A DNA stretch of 62,858 nucleotides from Lachnospiraceae bacterium (GCA_022510685.1 JAFLTA010000011.1:1-62858); one strand, 5' to 3'; shown: positions 20,415-29,327, numbered from the stretch's first letter. Made by a program: numbers and translations. The notes: generated from the sequence alone by a model not told the origin.

Positions 20415-20939
20415 ATGAAACTATTTGAGCAATACGGAATAGATATTGGATATGTTGTTTTAGGACTAGTTGGAGTGGTTCTTCTATTATTCATTATTTT
20501 GATTGTTATGATGATTCGGAATCATATACTGAGAAAAAGATACAAGCAATTTATGAGTGGAGAAAACGGAAAGTCTTTAGAGAAAGCCTTCCTGGATAAA
20601 TTCAGCTCTATCGAAACACTGGAAGATGAAGTAAAGGTTATCAACGGAAACATAAACAGTATTTGTACTCAATTGAGAACTGCATATCAAAAAATAGGAC
20701 TGGTAAAGTATGATGCCTTTAAGGAAATTGGCGGCAAGTTAAGTTTCGTTTTGGTGCTGCTTACTGAAGATAATAATGGATTTATTATAAATTCCATGCA
20801 TAGTACAAAAGAGGGATGTTATACTTACGCAAAAGAAGTGGTCAACGGAGAGGTATTTGTAATCCTATCTGAAGAAGAACAGCAGGCATTGGAGGAGGCA
20901 AAAGCAAATAAGCAGCTGGAAAGAATAAGTATTGATTAA
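20415..20939 (+). CDS. DUF4446 family membrane protein
   Basis: About 174 residues. One N-terminal membrane helix (roughly 13-37, VVLGLVGVVLLLFIILIVMM) is followed by a basic stretch, a helical region around EKAFLDKFSSIETLEDEVKVING, and the DUF4446 core YDAFKEIGGKLSFVLVLLTEDNNGFIINS and YAKEVVNGEVFVILSEEEQQAL. No biochemical function is established for the family. It directly follows parB and is probably cotranscribed, an arrangement repeated in many Clostridia, so a link to chromosome or sporulation biology is possible but unproven. GGAGG before the ATG at 20415 fixes the start; the frame is open a little further upstream. Confidence 0.85.
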   Translation: MKLFEQYGIDIGYVVLGLVGVVLLLFIILIVMMIRNHILRKRYKQFMSGENGKSLEKAFLDKFSSIETLEDEVKVINGNINSICTQLRTAYQKIGLVKYDAFKEIGGKLSFVLVLLTEDNNGFIINSMHSTKEGCYTYAKEVVNGEVFVILSEEEQQALEEAKANKQLERISID

Positions 20940-20964
20940 AAAAAGGATTTCAATAGTCATTTTG

Positions 20965-20982
20965 CATATATTCTATGAATTG
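20965..20982 (+). repeat. 18-bp repeat, copy 2
   Basis: Identical to 18098-18115. It lies between the DUF4446 stop codon and the large hairpin at 20991. Confidence 0.6.
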
Positions 20983-20990
20983 TGAATCCC

Positions 20991-21062
20991 AATCAAAGTA
21001 TTCACTTTGGGACACGCTTTCGCTTGATGAAAAGCGTGTCCCAAATGTGAAATACTTTGATT
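20991..21062. terminator. Very long bidirectional terminator-like hairpin
   Basis: Two arms of about 31 bases pair almost completely (aatcaaagtatt... with ...aatactttgatt), with two single-base bulges and a short loop. It separates the convergent par operon and glycosyltransferase gene and overlaps the latter's stop codon. The central GGGACACGCTTT/AAAGCGTGTCCC stem is perfect. Confidence 0.8.
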
Positions 21063-22077
21063 AATTAAATCCATAAATTCGGTTAAAGAAATAATATCCC
21101 CAAACAATAATTTTTCTTCCTGCTTTATTTTTTGATTGCAGTGGAAGACCCAGTCTTCGATGAGTAATAATTCTATAAACCGCTTTATTATTTGTTCGCA
21201 GATAATTCCACAACTCGTCTCTTTTTTTCAAATTATCCGCAGACCCGGATTTCACCAAAAGAGCAGAACTTACAATCATCATCATCGCTAAATATTTTAT
21301 CATGTAATTCCGTAATTTCTTATTGTGAATACACATAAGGTTTTGGGAATCAATCATGAGTTTAGTGACTTTGATTTGCTGGTCAATACGTTTTGTCATT
21401 ATTTCTTCATTGACAGATTGACCTTCTCGCCCAATGTAGTAACGATATAAATCCAAATCCAGATAATACATTTTCTTTACATAAGGAAGGGGCATATAAG
21501 CAAATATATTATCTACATAGAACGTATGTTCCGGCAAATGTAAGTGACAGTCACGAAGCAATTTTGTCCTGTAAATTATGGAATGCATCAATAAATTCTG
21601 ACTCATTCGAAAATGTTTCACATCGTTCCAGGTAATAATTTTATCCTTTGGTATCGCAAAAGAATAGGTAATGGTTTTTCGTTTATGGTCACTTGGCTTT
21701 TCATAAACATAGTTGGAAATGATCATGTCCAGTGACATAGAATTAATGACTGCATCTTGTAAAAAGGATACCAATTTCTTCATACTGGGTTTATCGAGCC
21801 AGTCGTCGCTGTCCAAAACTTTAAAATATAATCCGGTCGCTTCTTTGATACCGGTATTGACAGCAGAGCCGTGCCCACCATTTTCCTTGTGGATAGCACG
21901 AACGATATTAGGATATTTTTCTTCGTATTCTTTTGCGATGGCAAATGTATTATCTGTGGAGCCATCATCCACAACTAAAATTTCTACTTCATCTCCACCG
22001 GCAAGTGCTGACTCAATAGCATTAGCCATATAATCCTGCGAATTATAGCAGGGAATAGTAACTGATAAAAGTTTCAT
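21061..22077 (-). CDS. Family 2 glycosyltransferase
   Basis: About 338 residues. The GT-A fold is evident: SVTIPCYNSQDYMANAIESAL, EILVVDDGSTDNTFAIAKEY, NGGHGSAVNTGIKEATG and the metal-binding region KVLDSDDWLD, in the first 110 residues. The C-terminal half is not diagnostic of a substrate. Such proteins transfer sugars to lipid, polysaccharide or protein acceptors at the cytoplasmic membrane face; no transmembrane segment is seen, so it is likely peripheral. It stands alone between the par operon and cdd. GGAG five bases upstream supports the start at 22077 over an upstream ATG at 22095. Sugar donor and acceptor cannot be read from the sequence. Confidence 0.88.
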   Translation of the reverse strand: MKLLSVTIPCYNSQDYMANAIESALAGGDEVEILVVDDGSTDNTFAIAKEYEEKYPNIVRAIHKENGGHGSAVNTGIKEATGLYFKVLDSDDWLDKPSMKKLVSFLQDAVINSMSLDMIISNYVYEKPSDHKRKTITYSFAIPKDKIITWNDVKHFRMSQNLLMHSIIYRTKLLRDCHLHLPEHTFYVDNIFAYMPLPYVKKMYYLDLDLYRYYIGREGQSVNEEIMTKRIDQQIKVTKLMIDSQNLMCIHNKKLRNYMIKYLAMMMIVSSALLVKSGSADNLKKRDELWNYLRTNNKAVYRIITHRRLGLPLQSKNKAGRKIIVWGYYFFNRIYGFN

Positions 22078-22121
22078 AAATACTCCATTCTGCAATATTG
22101 CGTTGTATTCGGATTACTTGT

Positions 22122-22202
22122 TCAAACTTCGCACTTGTAGGCTATACAGTTTACCTACATGACATAAATTGCAAAAAGAGTGTGCAAAGTTTGAGATTTT
22201 TT
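22122..22202. other. Structured inverted repeat with nested stem and T-run
   Basis: TCAAACTTCGCAC (22122-22134) pairs with GTGCAAAGTTTGA (22182-22194) with one mismatch, enclosing a second perfect stem, TGTAGG (22136-22141) with CCTACA (22154-22159). Six T residues follow at about 22197. It lies in the divergent gap between the glycosyltransferase and cdd genes. It could be a small RNA, a leader attenuator for either gene, or a terminator; no known class is recognised. Confidence 0.5.
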
Positions 22203-22348
22203 ATAATTGAATCATAACATGAATATAACCAAGATAAAAGTAAAAAATTCTGAAATTTTTCTAACAAAACCATTAAAAATGATTTATACTATCAATATGG
22301 GAAAACAAAATCATTACACCATCTAAAAAAAAGAAATGAGGAATGTAT

Positions 22349-22756
22349 ATGGACGAAAAAGAAATGATTCAAAATGCTATAAAGGCAAGGGAAAAATCCT
22401 ATGCACCCTATTCAAAATTTCATGTTGGCGCATATTTGGAAACAGCTTCCGGAAAATTTTATGAAGGATGCAATATAGAAAATGCCAGTTACGGTGCCAC
22501 AAATTGCGCAGAGCGGACAGCGTTTTTTAAAGCGGTCAGTGAGGGGGAAAGAAACTTTGTGAGAATTGCCATCGTCGGCGGTGGTGAAAATAGTGATTTG
22601 GAAGTGTGTCCGCCTTGTGGGATATGCTTACAGGTTATGAGGGAATTTTGTAACCCGGAATCTTTTGAGATTATCCTGGGTACAGAGGATAATCCTGAGA
22701 AATTTTTATTAAAGGATTTGCTTCCAAAGGGATTTGGACCGGACAATTTAAAATAG
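22349..22756 (+). CDS. cdd: Cytidine deaminase
   Basis: About 135 residues, the size of tetrameric zinc cytidine deaminases that convert cytidine and deoxycytidine to uridine and deoxyuridine. The substrate-binding SKFHVGAYLETASGKFYEGCNIENASYG and catalytic CAERTAF (zinc Cys and proton-shuttling Glu) are present, and the second zinc motif is CPPCGICLQVMREF. GAGGA six bases before the ATG at 22349 favours it over the ATG at 22343. It is followed by pdp with 24 bases between, forming a pyrimidine nucleoside salvage pair. Confidence 0.96.
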   Translation: MDEKEMIQNAIKAREKSYAPYSKFHVGAYLETASGKFYEGCNIENASYGATNCAERTAFFKAVSEGERNFVRIAIVGGGENSDLEVCPPCGICLQVMREFCNPESFEIILGTEDNPEKFLLKDLLPKGFGPDNLK

Positions 22757-22780
22757 CGGATAAAAGGAAAGGAGATATTT

Positions 22781-24100
22781 ATGACAGCAAATGATATTAT
22801 TGATAAGAAGAAAAAAGGACAGGAATTGACGAAAGAGGAGATTGAATACATCATTAATGGATATGTACAGAAGAAGATTCCTGACTATCAAATCTCTGCA
22901 TGGTTGATGGCAGTATATTTCCGGGGAATGACAGATAGCGAATTACTAGCATTAACTAATTGTATGTCGCAGTCAAGAGATCAGGTTGACTTGTCCAAAA
23001 TTTCAGGAATCAAAGTTGATAAACATAGCACCGGTGGAGTGGGAGATAAAGTAACGTTGGTAGTGGCACCGGTTGTTGCAGCCTGTGGTGGTAAGGTGGC
23101 AAAAATGAGCGGAAGGGGCTTAGGATTTACCGGAGGAACAGTGGACAAGCTGGAGGCGATTCCGGGTTTGCAGACAGAAATTACAGAAGATAAATTTTTT
23201 GAAATCGTCAATAAAATTGGATTGGCAGTGATGGGACAATCAGCAAACATAGCACCGGCAGATAAAATGTTATATGCGTTGAGGGATGTGACAGCAACAG
23301 TGGACAGCATTCCATTAATTGCTTCTTCTATTATGAGCAAGAAACTGGCAGCAGGAAGCGATAAAATTGTATTGGATGTAACTGTGGGAAGTGGGGCATT
23401 CATGAAAAATGAATCGGAAGCGATTAACCTGGCAGAAAAGATGGTCGCCATTGGTGAAGGTGCAGGACGCGAGACAGTAGCAATACTGACAAATATGGAT
23501 ATTCCTCTGGGATGTGCAGTGGGAAATAATATTGAGGTCGTGGAGGCAATTGAAGCTTTACAGGGAAAAGGTCCAAAAGACTTGTGGGAAGTCTGTGAAA
23601 ATATTGCGTCGCTCATGCTTTCCTTGGCGGGAATTGGAACAAAAGAAGAATGTCTGAAAATGGTCAATCAGTCAATCCAGGATAAGTCAGCATGGAAAAA
23701 ATTGCAGGAGATGGTAGAGGAGCAGGGTGGAGATGCTTCCTATATAACGTCCCCGGAAAAATTTACTGCAGCCACTTATCAGGAAGATATTGTTGCACAG
23801 GAAGACGGATACATTGACCATATGAATACGGAGGAATGTGGCAAGGCAGCAGTATTACTGGGAGCCGGCAGAGAGGTGAAGGAAGACGACATTGATATGA
23901 CAGCGGGAATCCACTTCTTCAAAAAGACGGGAGATAAGGTGAAGAAAGGAGAATTACTGGCACGAGCGTATTCTTCTTCCAATGAGAAATTAACAGTGGG
24001 TGTAAAGAAACTCCGGGAAATTTATCATATAACTTCTAATCCGTTGCCGGAGGAAAAAGCCATTCTTTGCTATGTCACAAAAGAAGGAGTAAAACGGTAA
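22781..24100 (+). CDS. pdp: Pyrimidine-nucleoside phosphorylase
   Basis: A 439-residue enzyme of the thymidine/pyrimidine phosphorylase family, which cleaves uridine and thymidine with phosphate to base plus (deoxy)ribose-1-phosphate. The N-terminal all-alpha domain is followed by the family signature around SGRGLGFTGGTVDKLEAIPG (about residue 110) and the phosphate-binding KHSTGGVGDKVTLVVAPV. The C-terminal domain contains the lysine-rich HFFKKTGDKVKKGELLARAYS segment, resembling a biotinyl-like hammerhead. Its pairing with cdd explains the role: cytidine to uridine to uracil. Confidence 0.95.
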   Translation: MTANDIIDKKKKGQELTKEEIEYIINGYVQKKIPDYQISAWLMAVYFRGMTDSELLALTNCMSQSRDQVDLSKISGIKVDKHSTGGVGDKVTLVVAPVVAACGGKVAKMSGRGLGFTGGTVDKLEAIPGLQTEITEDKFFEIVNKIGLAVMGQSANIAPADKMLYALRDVTATVDSIPLIASSIMSKKLAAGSDKIVLDVTVGSGAFMKNESEAINLAEKMVAIGEGAGRETVAILTNMDIPLGCAVGNNIEVVEAIEALQGKGPKDLWEVCENIASLMLSLAGIGTKEECLKMVNQSIQDKSAWKKLQEMVEEQGGDASYITSPEKFTAATYQEDIVAQEDGYIDHMNTEECGKAAVLLGAGREVKEDDIDMTAGIHFFKKTGDKVKKGELLARAYSSSNEKLTVGVKKLREIYHITSNPLPEEKAILCYVTKEGVKR

Positions 24101-24150
24101 GGGATGTGGGATTGTAATAGAATAAAATAGTGCTATCACGTTCCCTTTTT
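24099..24150 (+). terminator. Possible terminator after pdp
   Basis: AAGGGA plus GTG pair, with small bulges, with CAC plus TCCCTT, followed by TTTTT; the loop contains a further ATAG/CTAT stem. The predicted fold is imperfect. Confidence 0.45.
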
Positions 24151-24169
24151 GCTATTGGCAAAATTAGAT

Positions 24170-26722
24170 TCAGGTGTCAAAAGTAATAAAAAACTCGGAG
24201 GAACAGTATGATGGCTGCGAAGTCTTGAGACTCTTGCCGGAGGGCAGCTTATCGTAAAACGAGGCATAGTCTGTTTCCGGAAGAAAAGTGACGGCATCCG
24301 TTTCGTTTGTCAGAAACGTTGAACAAATCGTGCCGTTTTCAAAGTAAAAGACATAGACACAATTTTTGATATTGGTGGCAGTTAAGAAATACTCTTTATC
24401 CGGCGTGATATTACATGATGTGTGGACGTGATTTTGTGTCAAAGATGGAGAGGGAGACAAACTGCAGGAAAATTGAAAAGAGGGTACTGTATTTTCCGGA
24501 GGGTCGGAAGATAGGGTATCCTCTGCTATTGTGAATTTGCAACTACCGACGAGACGGATAGTGTCTCCCATACTTTTTAGTAGATAAGTGTGGTTGGGCT
24601 CCACATAGGAGCAGTTTATGTAAGCTTTGCAATAGTTTTTTGTTGCCATTTCAAATTCCGTACTTTGTAAAGCAGTTACGGGGATCCAAGTAGAATCCAC
24701 CAGCTCATATAAAATGCATGGCAGAGGGGATACATGATCCAAATCAAAATCACCACATAGGATAATTTTTGCAGAAACGCCGGAGTGTAGAGTTGCAACG
24801 ATAGGAGAAAGAATTCCATTTTGTATCGTAACGGATGAAATAAAGGGAGTGCTGCAAGGTGATTCCGAGGTCTCATATGCTTGTATCATAAAATAATATT
24901 TTCCATCCGCTATGTGTACGTTTTGGATGCGGAATAAGTTGTTTACAGCAGCGGCTATTGTCTGTGGCGAAGTAGATGGTGTTATTGCGATGGGGCAGCT
25001 ATCTGAAAAAATGATACAGCCATCCGTGTGATACAGGCTTACTTTCAGAAATTTGATGGCGGGTAACGATGCTTGTATATCGGTATTTTCAGAGGAGCTT
25101 TTCGTATTGTCCCATTTTATAGACAGAGAATCTGAGTATAACACAGGCAGGGAATTTAGAGCAACTTGAAATAAAGTCTGCTCTGTAAGACTGTCCTTAG
25201 GGGAGTATGTAAATGACATACTTTCGTAAGGGAAACTTTCATTATTGACTTCGTTTTCCGTTAAAGAATTATCCTCGCCATCATCCGGTAAGATGGAAAT
25301 TTCATATGAGTCATCTGAAGTGAAATCACTTTCTGTAATTTGACTGGATATTTCCGGAGTGGGCAGAGTTCCGGAAATGAATTCCGGTTTTTTTATATCC
25401 TTATTGTAATCCACTTTGGTATAACCATCAGAGCTACTGAACGTTTGCCTCGATAACACAAAAAGACCTTGTTCATCCGTGGAGCCTTGCCAGCAGAGAG
25501 AGCTGTCTTTTTTGGAAACCAATACAGATATTCCGGATAAGGGGTTGTTATTGCTGTCAGTAATTTTACACATCATGACAGGCTGTTCTCTTTTTACTGA
25601 GAAATTTTCACAGTGGATGGATTCATTTAATGAAAAAGGCTTTGATACACAATTCATATAAGAAGTATTTTCGGAGCCAGAGCTTGCCGTATCGGCGGAA
25701 TCAGATTCGCCGGGAGAAGATTTCAGAGAGCTATCAGCTCCGGATCCGCCGGAAACCAAAATATAATAATCACCGTTTGGCATACCCGTAAAGCTGTAAC
25801 TGCCTTTTTCATCTGTGCGCATACTTTGTATCAATGTTGCGTCATCGTCATCTCCGTTTTGAAAAAGGGATACACATACTCCTGATAGGGGATTCCTGCT
25901 TGTATCAAAAACAAACCCCCGTACTTCGTTTGGTGTAAGGCGCTCCCTATATGAGGTCGACAATTTACCGGAAAAAAGGCTACTGGTTATTGTATAGTTT
26001 CCGTTTGCTGTACCATCTCCGGGACACAGTTTAGCGGCATTGCCGGGAGATAGTACATAGGTAATCTTTTTTCCGTCTTCGGATAAAGACCAGAAATTAA
26101 CTTTTACAGATAGGGAAAGTCCTTCTTTTTCGTCGGTATTGCCGGAAGATTTTGTCAAAGTGAGCTGTGAGCCTTTCACCTCTGATTCCAATAGTATTCT
26201 GCTGCTATAGAGTACAAGAGAATGATTCCAGGGGTGAATGGCATTACTTACGGTAAGCGTTGTGTTTGCTAATGGATTATTTTTTGTTTGTGAGGATACA
26301 TTGTCAGAGTTATTTTCGGCAGCAAATGCAGAAGGATTCTTTTTTTTCGACAAAATGCGGACATTGGTTTTTAATACTTTTTTCTTTTTTCCGGAGACAG
26401 TCACCTTTGCCTTAACCGTCACTTTTCCCTGTTTTTTTGCGGTGAGAATGCCTTTCTTTTTGTGGATGGATGCATACTTCTTATGATTGCAACTGTAGGT
26501 TACTTTTGCTTTCTTCGGCAGATTTTTAATGTGATAGCGGTATTTTTTTCCTACAGTAAGGGAAGAAGTCTTTTTCCGAAATGCTATTTTTTTTCCTTTT
26601 GTTTTTGCCCGGGAAGGTTGACACGAGAGCAAACTGACAGACAGGAAACAAAGGCAGAGTAAAAACATGGTTAAACATTTTTTTACAATTGTACAATTGG
26701 ATGGTAACGATATAGTTTTCAT
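24170..26722 (-). CDS. Large secreted surface protein with Ig-like and carboxypeptidase-regulatory-like domains
   Basis: About 850 residues. A hydrophobic N-terminal segment (about 16-34) ends LLSCQPSRA, which could be a signal peptidase I site or a weak lipobox. Residues 40-127 form a very lysine-rich bacterial Ig-like (Big2-type) domain. Two carboxypeptidase-regulatory-like modules follow, about 267-325 (RGFVFDTSRNPLSGVCVSLF, then DEKGSYSFTGMPNGDYYILV) and about 383-428 (ITDSNNNPLSGISVLV). The rest is beta-rich and unassigned, with Ser/Thr/Glu-rich linkers. No C-terminal sorting signal is seen. The start at 26722 has GGAGG built into an upstream ATG. It lies 62 bases after the kinase-LRR gene in a three-gene operon, suggesting a functional link. 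Confidence 0.8.
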   Translation of the reverse strand: MKTISLPSNCTIVKKCLTMFLLCLCFLSVSLLSCQPSRAKTKGKKIAFRKKTSSLTVGKKYRYHIKNLPKKAKVTYSCNHKKYASIHKKKGILTAKKQGKVTVKAKVTVSGKKKKVLKTNVRILSKKKNPSAFAAENNSDNVSSQTKNNPLANTTLTVSNAIHPWNHSLVLYSSRILLESEVKGSQLTLTKSSGNTDEKEGLSLSVKVNFWSLSEDGKKITYVLSPGNAAKLCPGDGTANGNYTITSSLFSGKLSTSYRERLTPNEVRGFVFDTSRNPLSGVCVSLFQNGDDDDATLIQSMRTDEKGSYSFTGMPNGDYYILVSGGSGADSSLKSSPGESDSADTASSGSENTSYMNCVSKPFSLNESIHCENFSVKREQPVMMCKITDSNNNPLSGISVLVSKKDSSLCWQGSTDEQGLFVLSRQTFSSSDGYTKVDYNKDIKKPEFISGTLPTPEISSQITESDFTSDDSYEISILPDDGEDNSLTENEVNNESFPYESMSFTYSPKDSLTEQTLFQVALNSLPVLYSDSLSIKWDNTKSSSENTDIQASLPAIKFLKVSLYHTDGCIIFSDSCPIAITPSTSPQTIAAAVNNLFRIQNVHIADGKYYFMIQAYETSESPCSTPFISSVTIQNGILSPIVATLHSGVSAKIILCGDFDLDHVSPLPCILYELVDSTWIPVTALQSTEFEMATKNYCKAYINCSYVEPNHTYLLKSMGDTIRLVGSCKFTIAEDTLSSDPPENTVPSFQFSCSLSPSPSLTQNHVHTSCNITPDKEYFLTATNIKNCVYVFYFENGTICSTFLTNETDAVTFLPETDYASFYDKLPSGKSLKTSQPSYCSSEFFITFDT

Positions 26723-26784
26723 AAAATCCTCCATTCCGCTATCATGAAATGACAGCTTAACTTGAAAAACAATGTGAACAAATA

Positions 26785-28365
26785 TTAATAAACGATTTCG
26801 CAATCAGGAATGGCAGCTTGCAATGTCTGAATGGAAATAAGAGGCACTGAGGTATCTGTCAAAATAAGCAGACGCAGATCTTGCAACTGTTGAAGACAAT
26901 CAACCTGGGATAAATCTCGATTCCCTGATAAATCCAAAACCGTGAGTCGGGGCAGAGAGGAAATGGGCATAAGATCTGTACAGCAATTATCGGAGAGAAT
27001 CAGAGTTTGTAATTCACTTAAGGAACATAGTGCCTGTAACGAAGTAATGCGATTTCCGCTGAGATATAACTCTTGAATATGGGGAAATTCTGCCAATTCC
27101 TCTAAGGATGAAAAAGCATTATTTTCTCCGTATAGGATATTCCAGCCCGATGAGATGTCTTCTTCCCTTAGCAATTCTGCTAACGTATTCGCCTGTTTAT
27201 TGCTGATATCTAACACATTGCAGAAAGGTTCGTTGTCCCTTTCCCGTAAATCTTCCGGATGCTCTGAATCCGGATGGTTTGCAGAGGCGGTTACTTCCGC
27301 ATGATCAGAAAAAGACGTAGTTGCTGTTTTAACATTCCTATTTTGTGACATATGGATTTGGGATGACAGTATTTTCCCGAATAGAAGCGACATAATTAGC
27401 GAAGCAAGACCAAGAGAGGCGTAAATTTTCTTTGCCTGCACCTTTTCCGGTAAGAGTGTGGGAAAATGAAAATTATGCCGGGGAGAAATCTCAATAGTAT
27501 GTATCTGATAAAAGGGATGGTCTCTATCCACAGGCTGCAACCGGTAGTCGGAATCTTCACAGAGAGGTTTCAGACAGGACTGTATATCAGATACAAATGA
27601 CGTAACATCCGGGTATCGTGCAGAAGGCTCCGGAGACAAAGCTTTCTCAAAATGAGTATATAATACCGCAGGATAGGGTGTTCCCATAGGATGTACATCA
27701 TCTATAGGATGTTGCACATCCGTTGCGGTATGCTTTTTTTGTTGTCGTGAAAGAAACCGGGACAGGTCACCATGTTCGGATTCAGGGACAGAACCATCAT
27801 GTAATAATACGAATAAGAGCATAGCAAGACTGTATTGGTCGGAAGCAAAGGAGGGGTTTCCTTCCTTACATTCCGGAGCAGTATAGTATGGAGTTATTGT
27901 AGTCAGGCTGCCTTTTTTGTCTGCCCGTCTGGTATTAGAGAAATCACCCAATAGAAAATTGCCGTCATCATCCTGAAAAATATTATCGGGAGAAATATCC
28001 AGATGAAGAAGATTATGTTCATGCAGACTGGTAACCGCTTCTGAAATATTTTCTGCCAGATACAGAATTTCGGATAGGGTCATACCCTGATCATGCACAT
28101 AGTCCCGAAGTGGGTTGAGCATTGGGTAATGTATCATTACCCAACTATGAGACGACCGCATTCTTTTTTCCGTAAGAAGATTACTGTCCGATAAATGAGA
28201 CAGTATATGATGTACACGATTGTCAAACTTTCTTTTTGAAATAACCTTTGCAATCTCCGGGACTCCGTTTTGTATATTTTTCAAGGAAAGGACAACGTGA
28301 TCGTTTGTACAGCGGAGAACGGAGACAAGTTTCCAATCCTTATGTAAATGGAATGTTTCAAGCAT
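26785..28365 (-). CDS. Receptor-like Ser/Thr protein kinase with transmembrane helix and extracellular leucine-rich repeats
   Basis: A 526-residue protein. Residues 1-265 are a eukaryotic-type kinase fold: candidate ATP-binding Lys40 in EIAKVI, catalytic loop HLDISPDNIF (121-130), DFS (141-143) in place of DFG, TAPE (162-165), SDQYSLAMLL (175-184) and Arg250. The glycine-rich loop is not recognisable and the catalytic-loop lysine is serine, which also occurs in bacterial relatives, so reduced or atypical activity is possible. A membrane helix spans about 313-333. The extracytoplasmic part has a linker and about four leucine-rich repeats (420-510), e.g. IQELYLSGNRITSL and LTVLDLSGNRDLS. This resembles PrkC topology with LRRs replacing PASTA domains. 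Its neighbours are secreted proteins in the same operon. Confidence 0.85.
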   Translation of the reverse strand: MLETFHLHKDWKLVSVLRCTNDHVVLSLKNIQNGVPEIAKVISKRKFDNRVHHILSHLSDSNLLTEKRMRSSHSWVMIHYPMLNPLRDYVHDQGMTLSEILYLAENISEAVTSLHEHNLLHLDISPDNIFQDDDGNFLLGDFSNTRRADKKGSLTTITPYYTAPECKEGNPSFASDQYSLAMLLFVLLHDGSVPESEHGDLSRFLSRQQKKHTATDVQHPIDDVHPMGTPYPAVLYTHFEKALSPEPSARYPDVTSFVSDIQSCLKPLCEDSDYRLQPVDRDHPFYQIHTIEISPRHNFHFPTLLPEKVQAKKIYASLGLASLIMSLLFGKILSSQIHMSQNRNVKTATTSFSDHAEVTASANHPDSEHPEDLRERDNEPFCNVLDISNKQANTLAELLREEDISSGWNILYGENNAFSSLEELAEFPHIQELYLSGNRITSLQALCSLSELQTLILSDNCCTDLMPISSLPRLTVLDLSGNRDLSQVDCLQQLQDLRLLILTDTSVPLISIQTLQAAIPDCEIVY

Positions 28366-28385
28366 AATACTCCTTTCGTGTCACT

Positions 28386-29327
28386 CTAATCCACTTTAAT
28401 GGTACATGTGGTATGGATGTTTGCGTACTGCAGTATCACGTAATACAGTCCCTCTTTTGGAACATAAATAATACCATTAGCAACAGATATTTCTTCCGAT
28501 GAGGCTTTCATTATAATCGGTACTTTCGGGACGGATTCAAAAATATGTTCTGCCAGTGCCAGGGAGGTACCTCTCTGTATGCGTATAAAATGCTTTCCGG
28601 GAAGGGACGGCTCGGAAAGGGGGTCTTCAGCTTTTTGTCGTCTTGATGATTTGGATTCGGAAACGGGCTTTGAGGTGGAAATGGGTTTGCGAGTGGCAGG
28701 TTCTTGATGCAAATTGGGTATTGGTGTCCGGGTAAGCGGTTTCTTGGAATTACCTGAGTTAGAATTTGAAGAAGACCCTTTTTTTGCCTGAGAATTTTCA
28801 GATGCTTTGGAAGTTCCCTTTTGAGTTTTGGAATTTCCGGATGGCTTGGGAGTCTTTTTTCCTGTCTGAGAGCGAGTAGATGTTTTCGCTTTCGGAGTAG
28901 GAGAAGAAGCGTTTGTCGAAACACAGAATATCCTTACAGACAAAGTTTGGTTTTCCGGAAGGGAATTTGAAATGCGCAGAAAGCAACGGTCTCCGGTGTC
29001 TATGCCGGAAGGCAGCTGATAAGATTGATTGCTTTTTGTCAGGGCAATTTCTTTTCCGGTACTGTCCAGTGCGACTAGCGAAATCCCCTTAGAATTTGAT
29101 AAAGAAATCAAGAGATGCTGATTCTTATTTTTTAGTGTTGTCGGAACCCAAAAGTAAAAATACTCCATATCGTAAGCTGCAATACGGATGGAAATATCTT
29201 TGTCCATAGGCAGCTGACCGGCAGAGGAGAGATTACTCTTGGCAAACAGCGGTTTCTGCACGAATACGATGCAGAGACATAAAGATAAAACAATAGTTAC
29301 AAAACATAATGGGATGCGATGATTCAT
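28386..29327 (-). CDS. Secreted protein with Ser/Lys/Pro-rich linker, function unknown
   Basis: About 313 residues. A signal peptide (1-29, hydrophobic core CFVTIVLSLCLCIVFV, likely cut after LFA) precedes a beta-rich domain (about 40-137) that ends CVST. A long low-complexity linker (about 138-243) rich in serine, lysine, proline, threonine and asparagine follows, then a C-terminal beta-rich domain (245-313). I do not recognise the folded domains; the first could be PPC-like and the last Ig-like. The start at 29327 has AAAGGA upstream and removes an implausible extension. It is the first gene of the operon with the LRR kinase (20-base gap), so it may be its ligand, substrate or a co-receptor; this is inference. 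Confidence 0.7.
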   Translation of the reverse strand: MNHRIPLCFVTIVLSLCLCIVFVQKPLFAKSNLSSAGQLPMDKDISIRIAAYDMEYFYFWVPTTLKNKNQHLLISLSNSKGISLVALDSTGKEIALTKSNQSYQLPSGIDTGDRCFLRISNSLPENQTLSVRIFCVSTNASSPTPKAKTSTRSQTGKKTPKPSGNSKTQKGTSKASENSQAKKGSSSNSNSGNSKKPLTRTPIPNLHQEPATRKPISTSKPVSESKSSRRQKAEDPLSEPSLPGKHFIRIQRGTSLALAEHIFESVPKVPIIMKASSEEISVANGIIYVPKEGLYYVILQYANIHTTCTIKVD

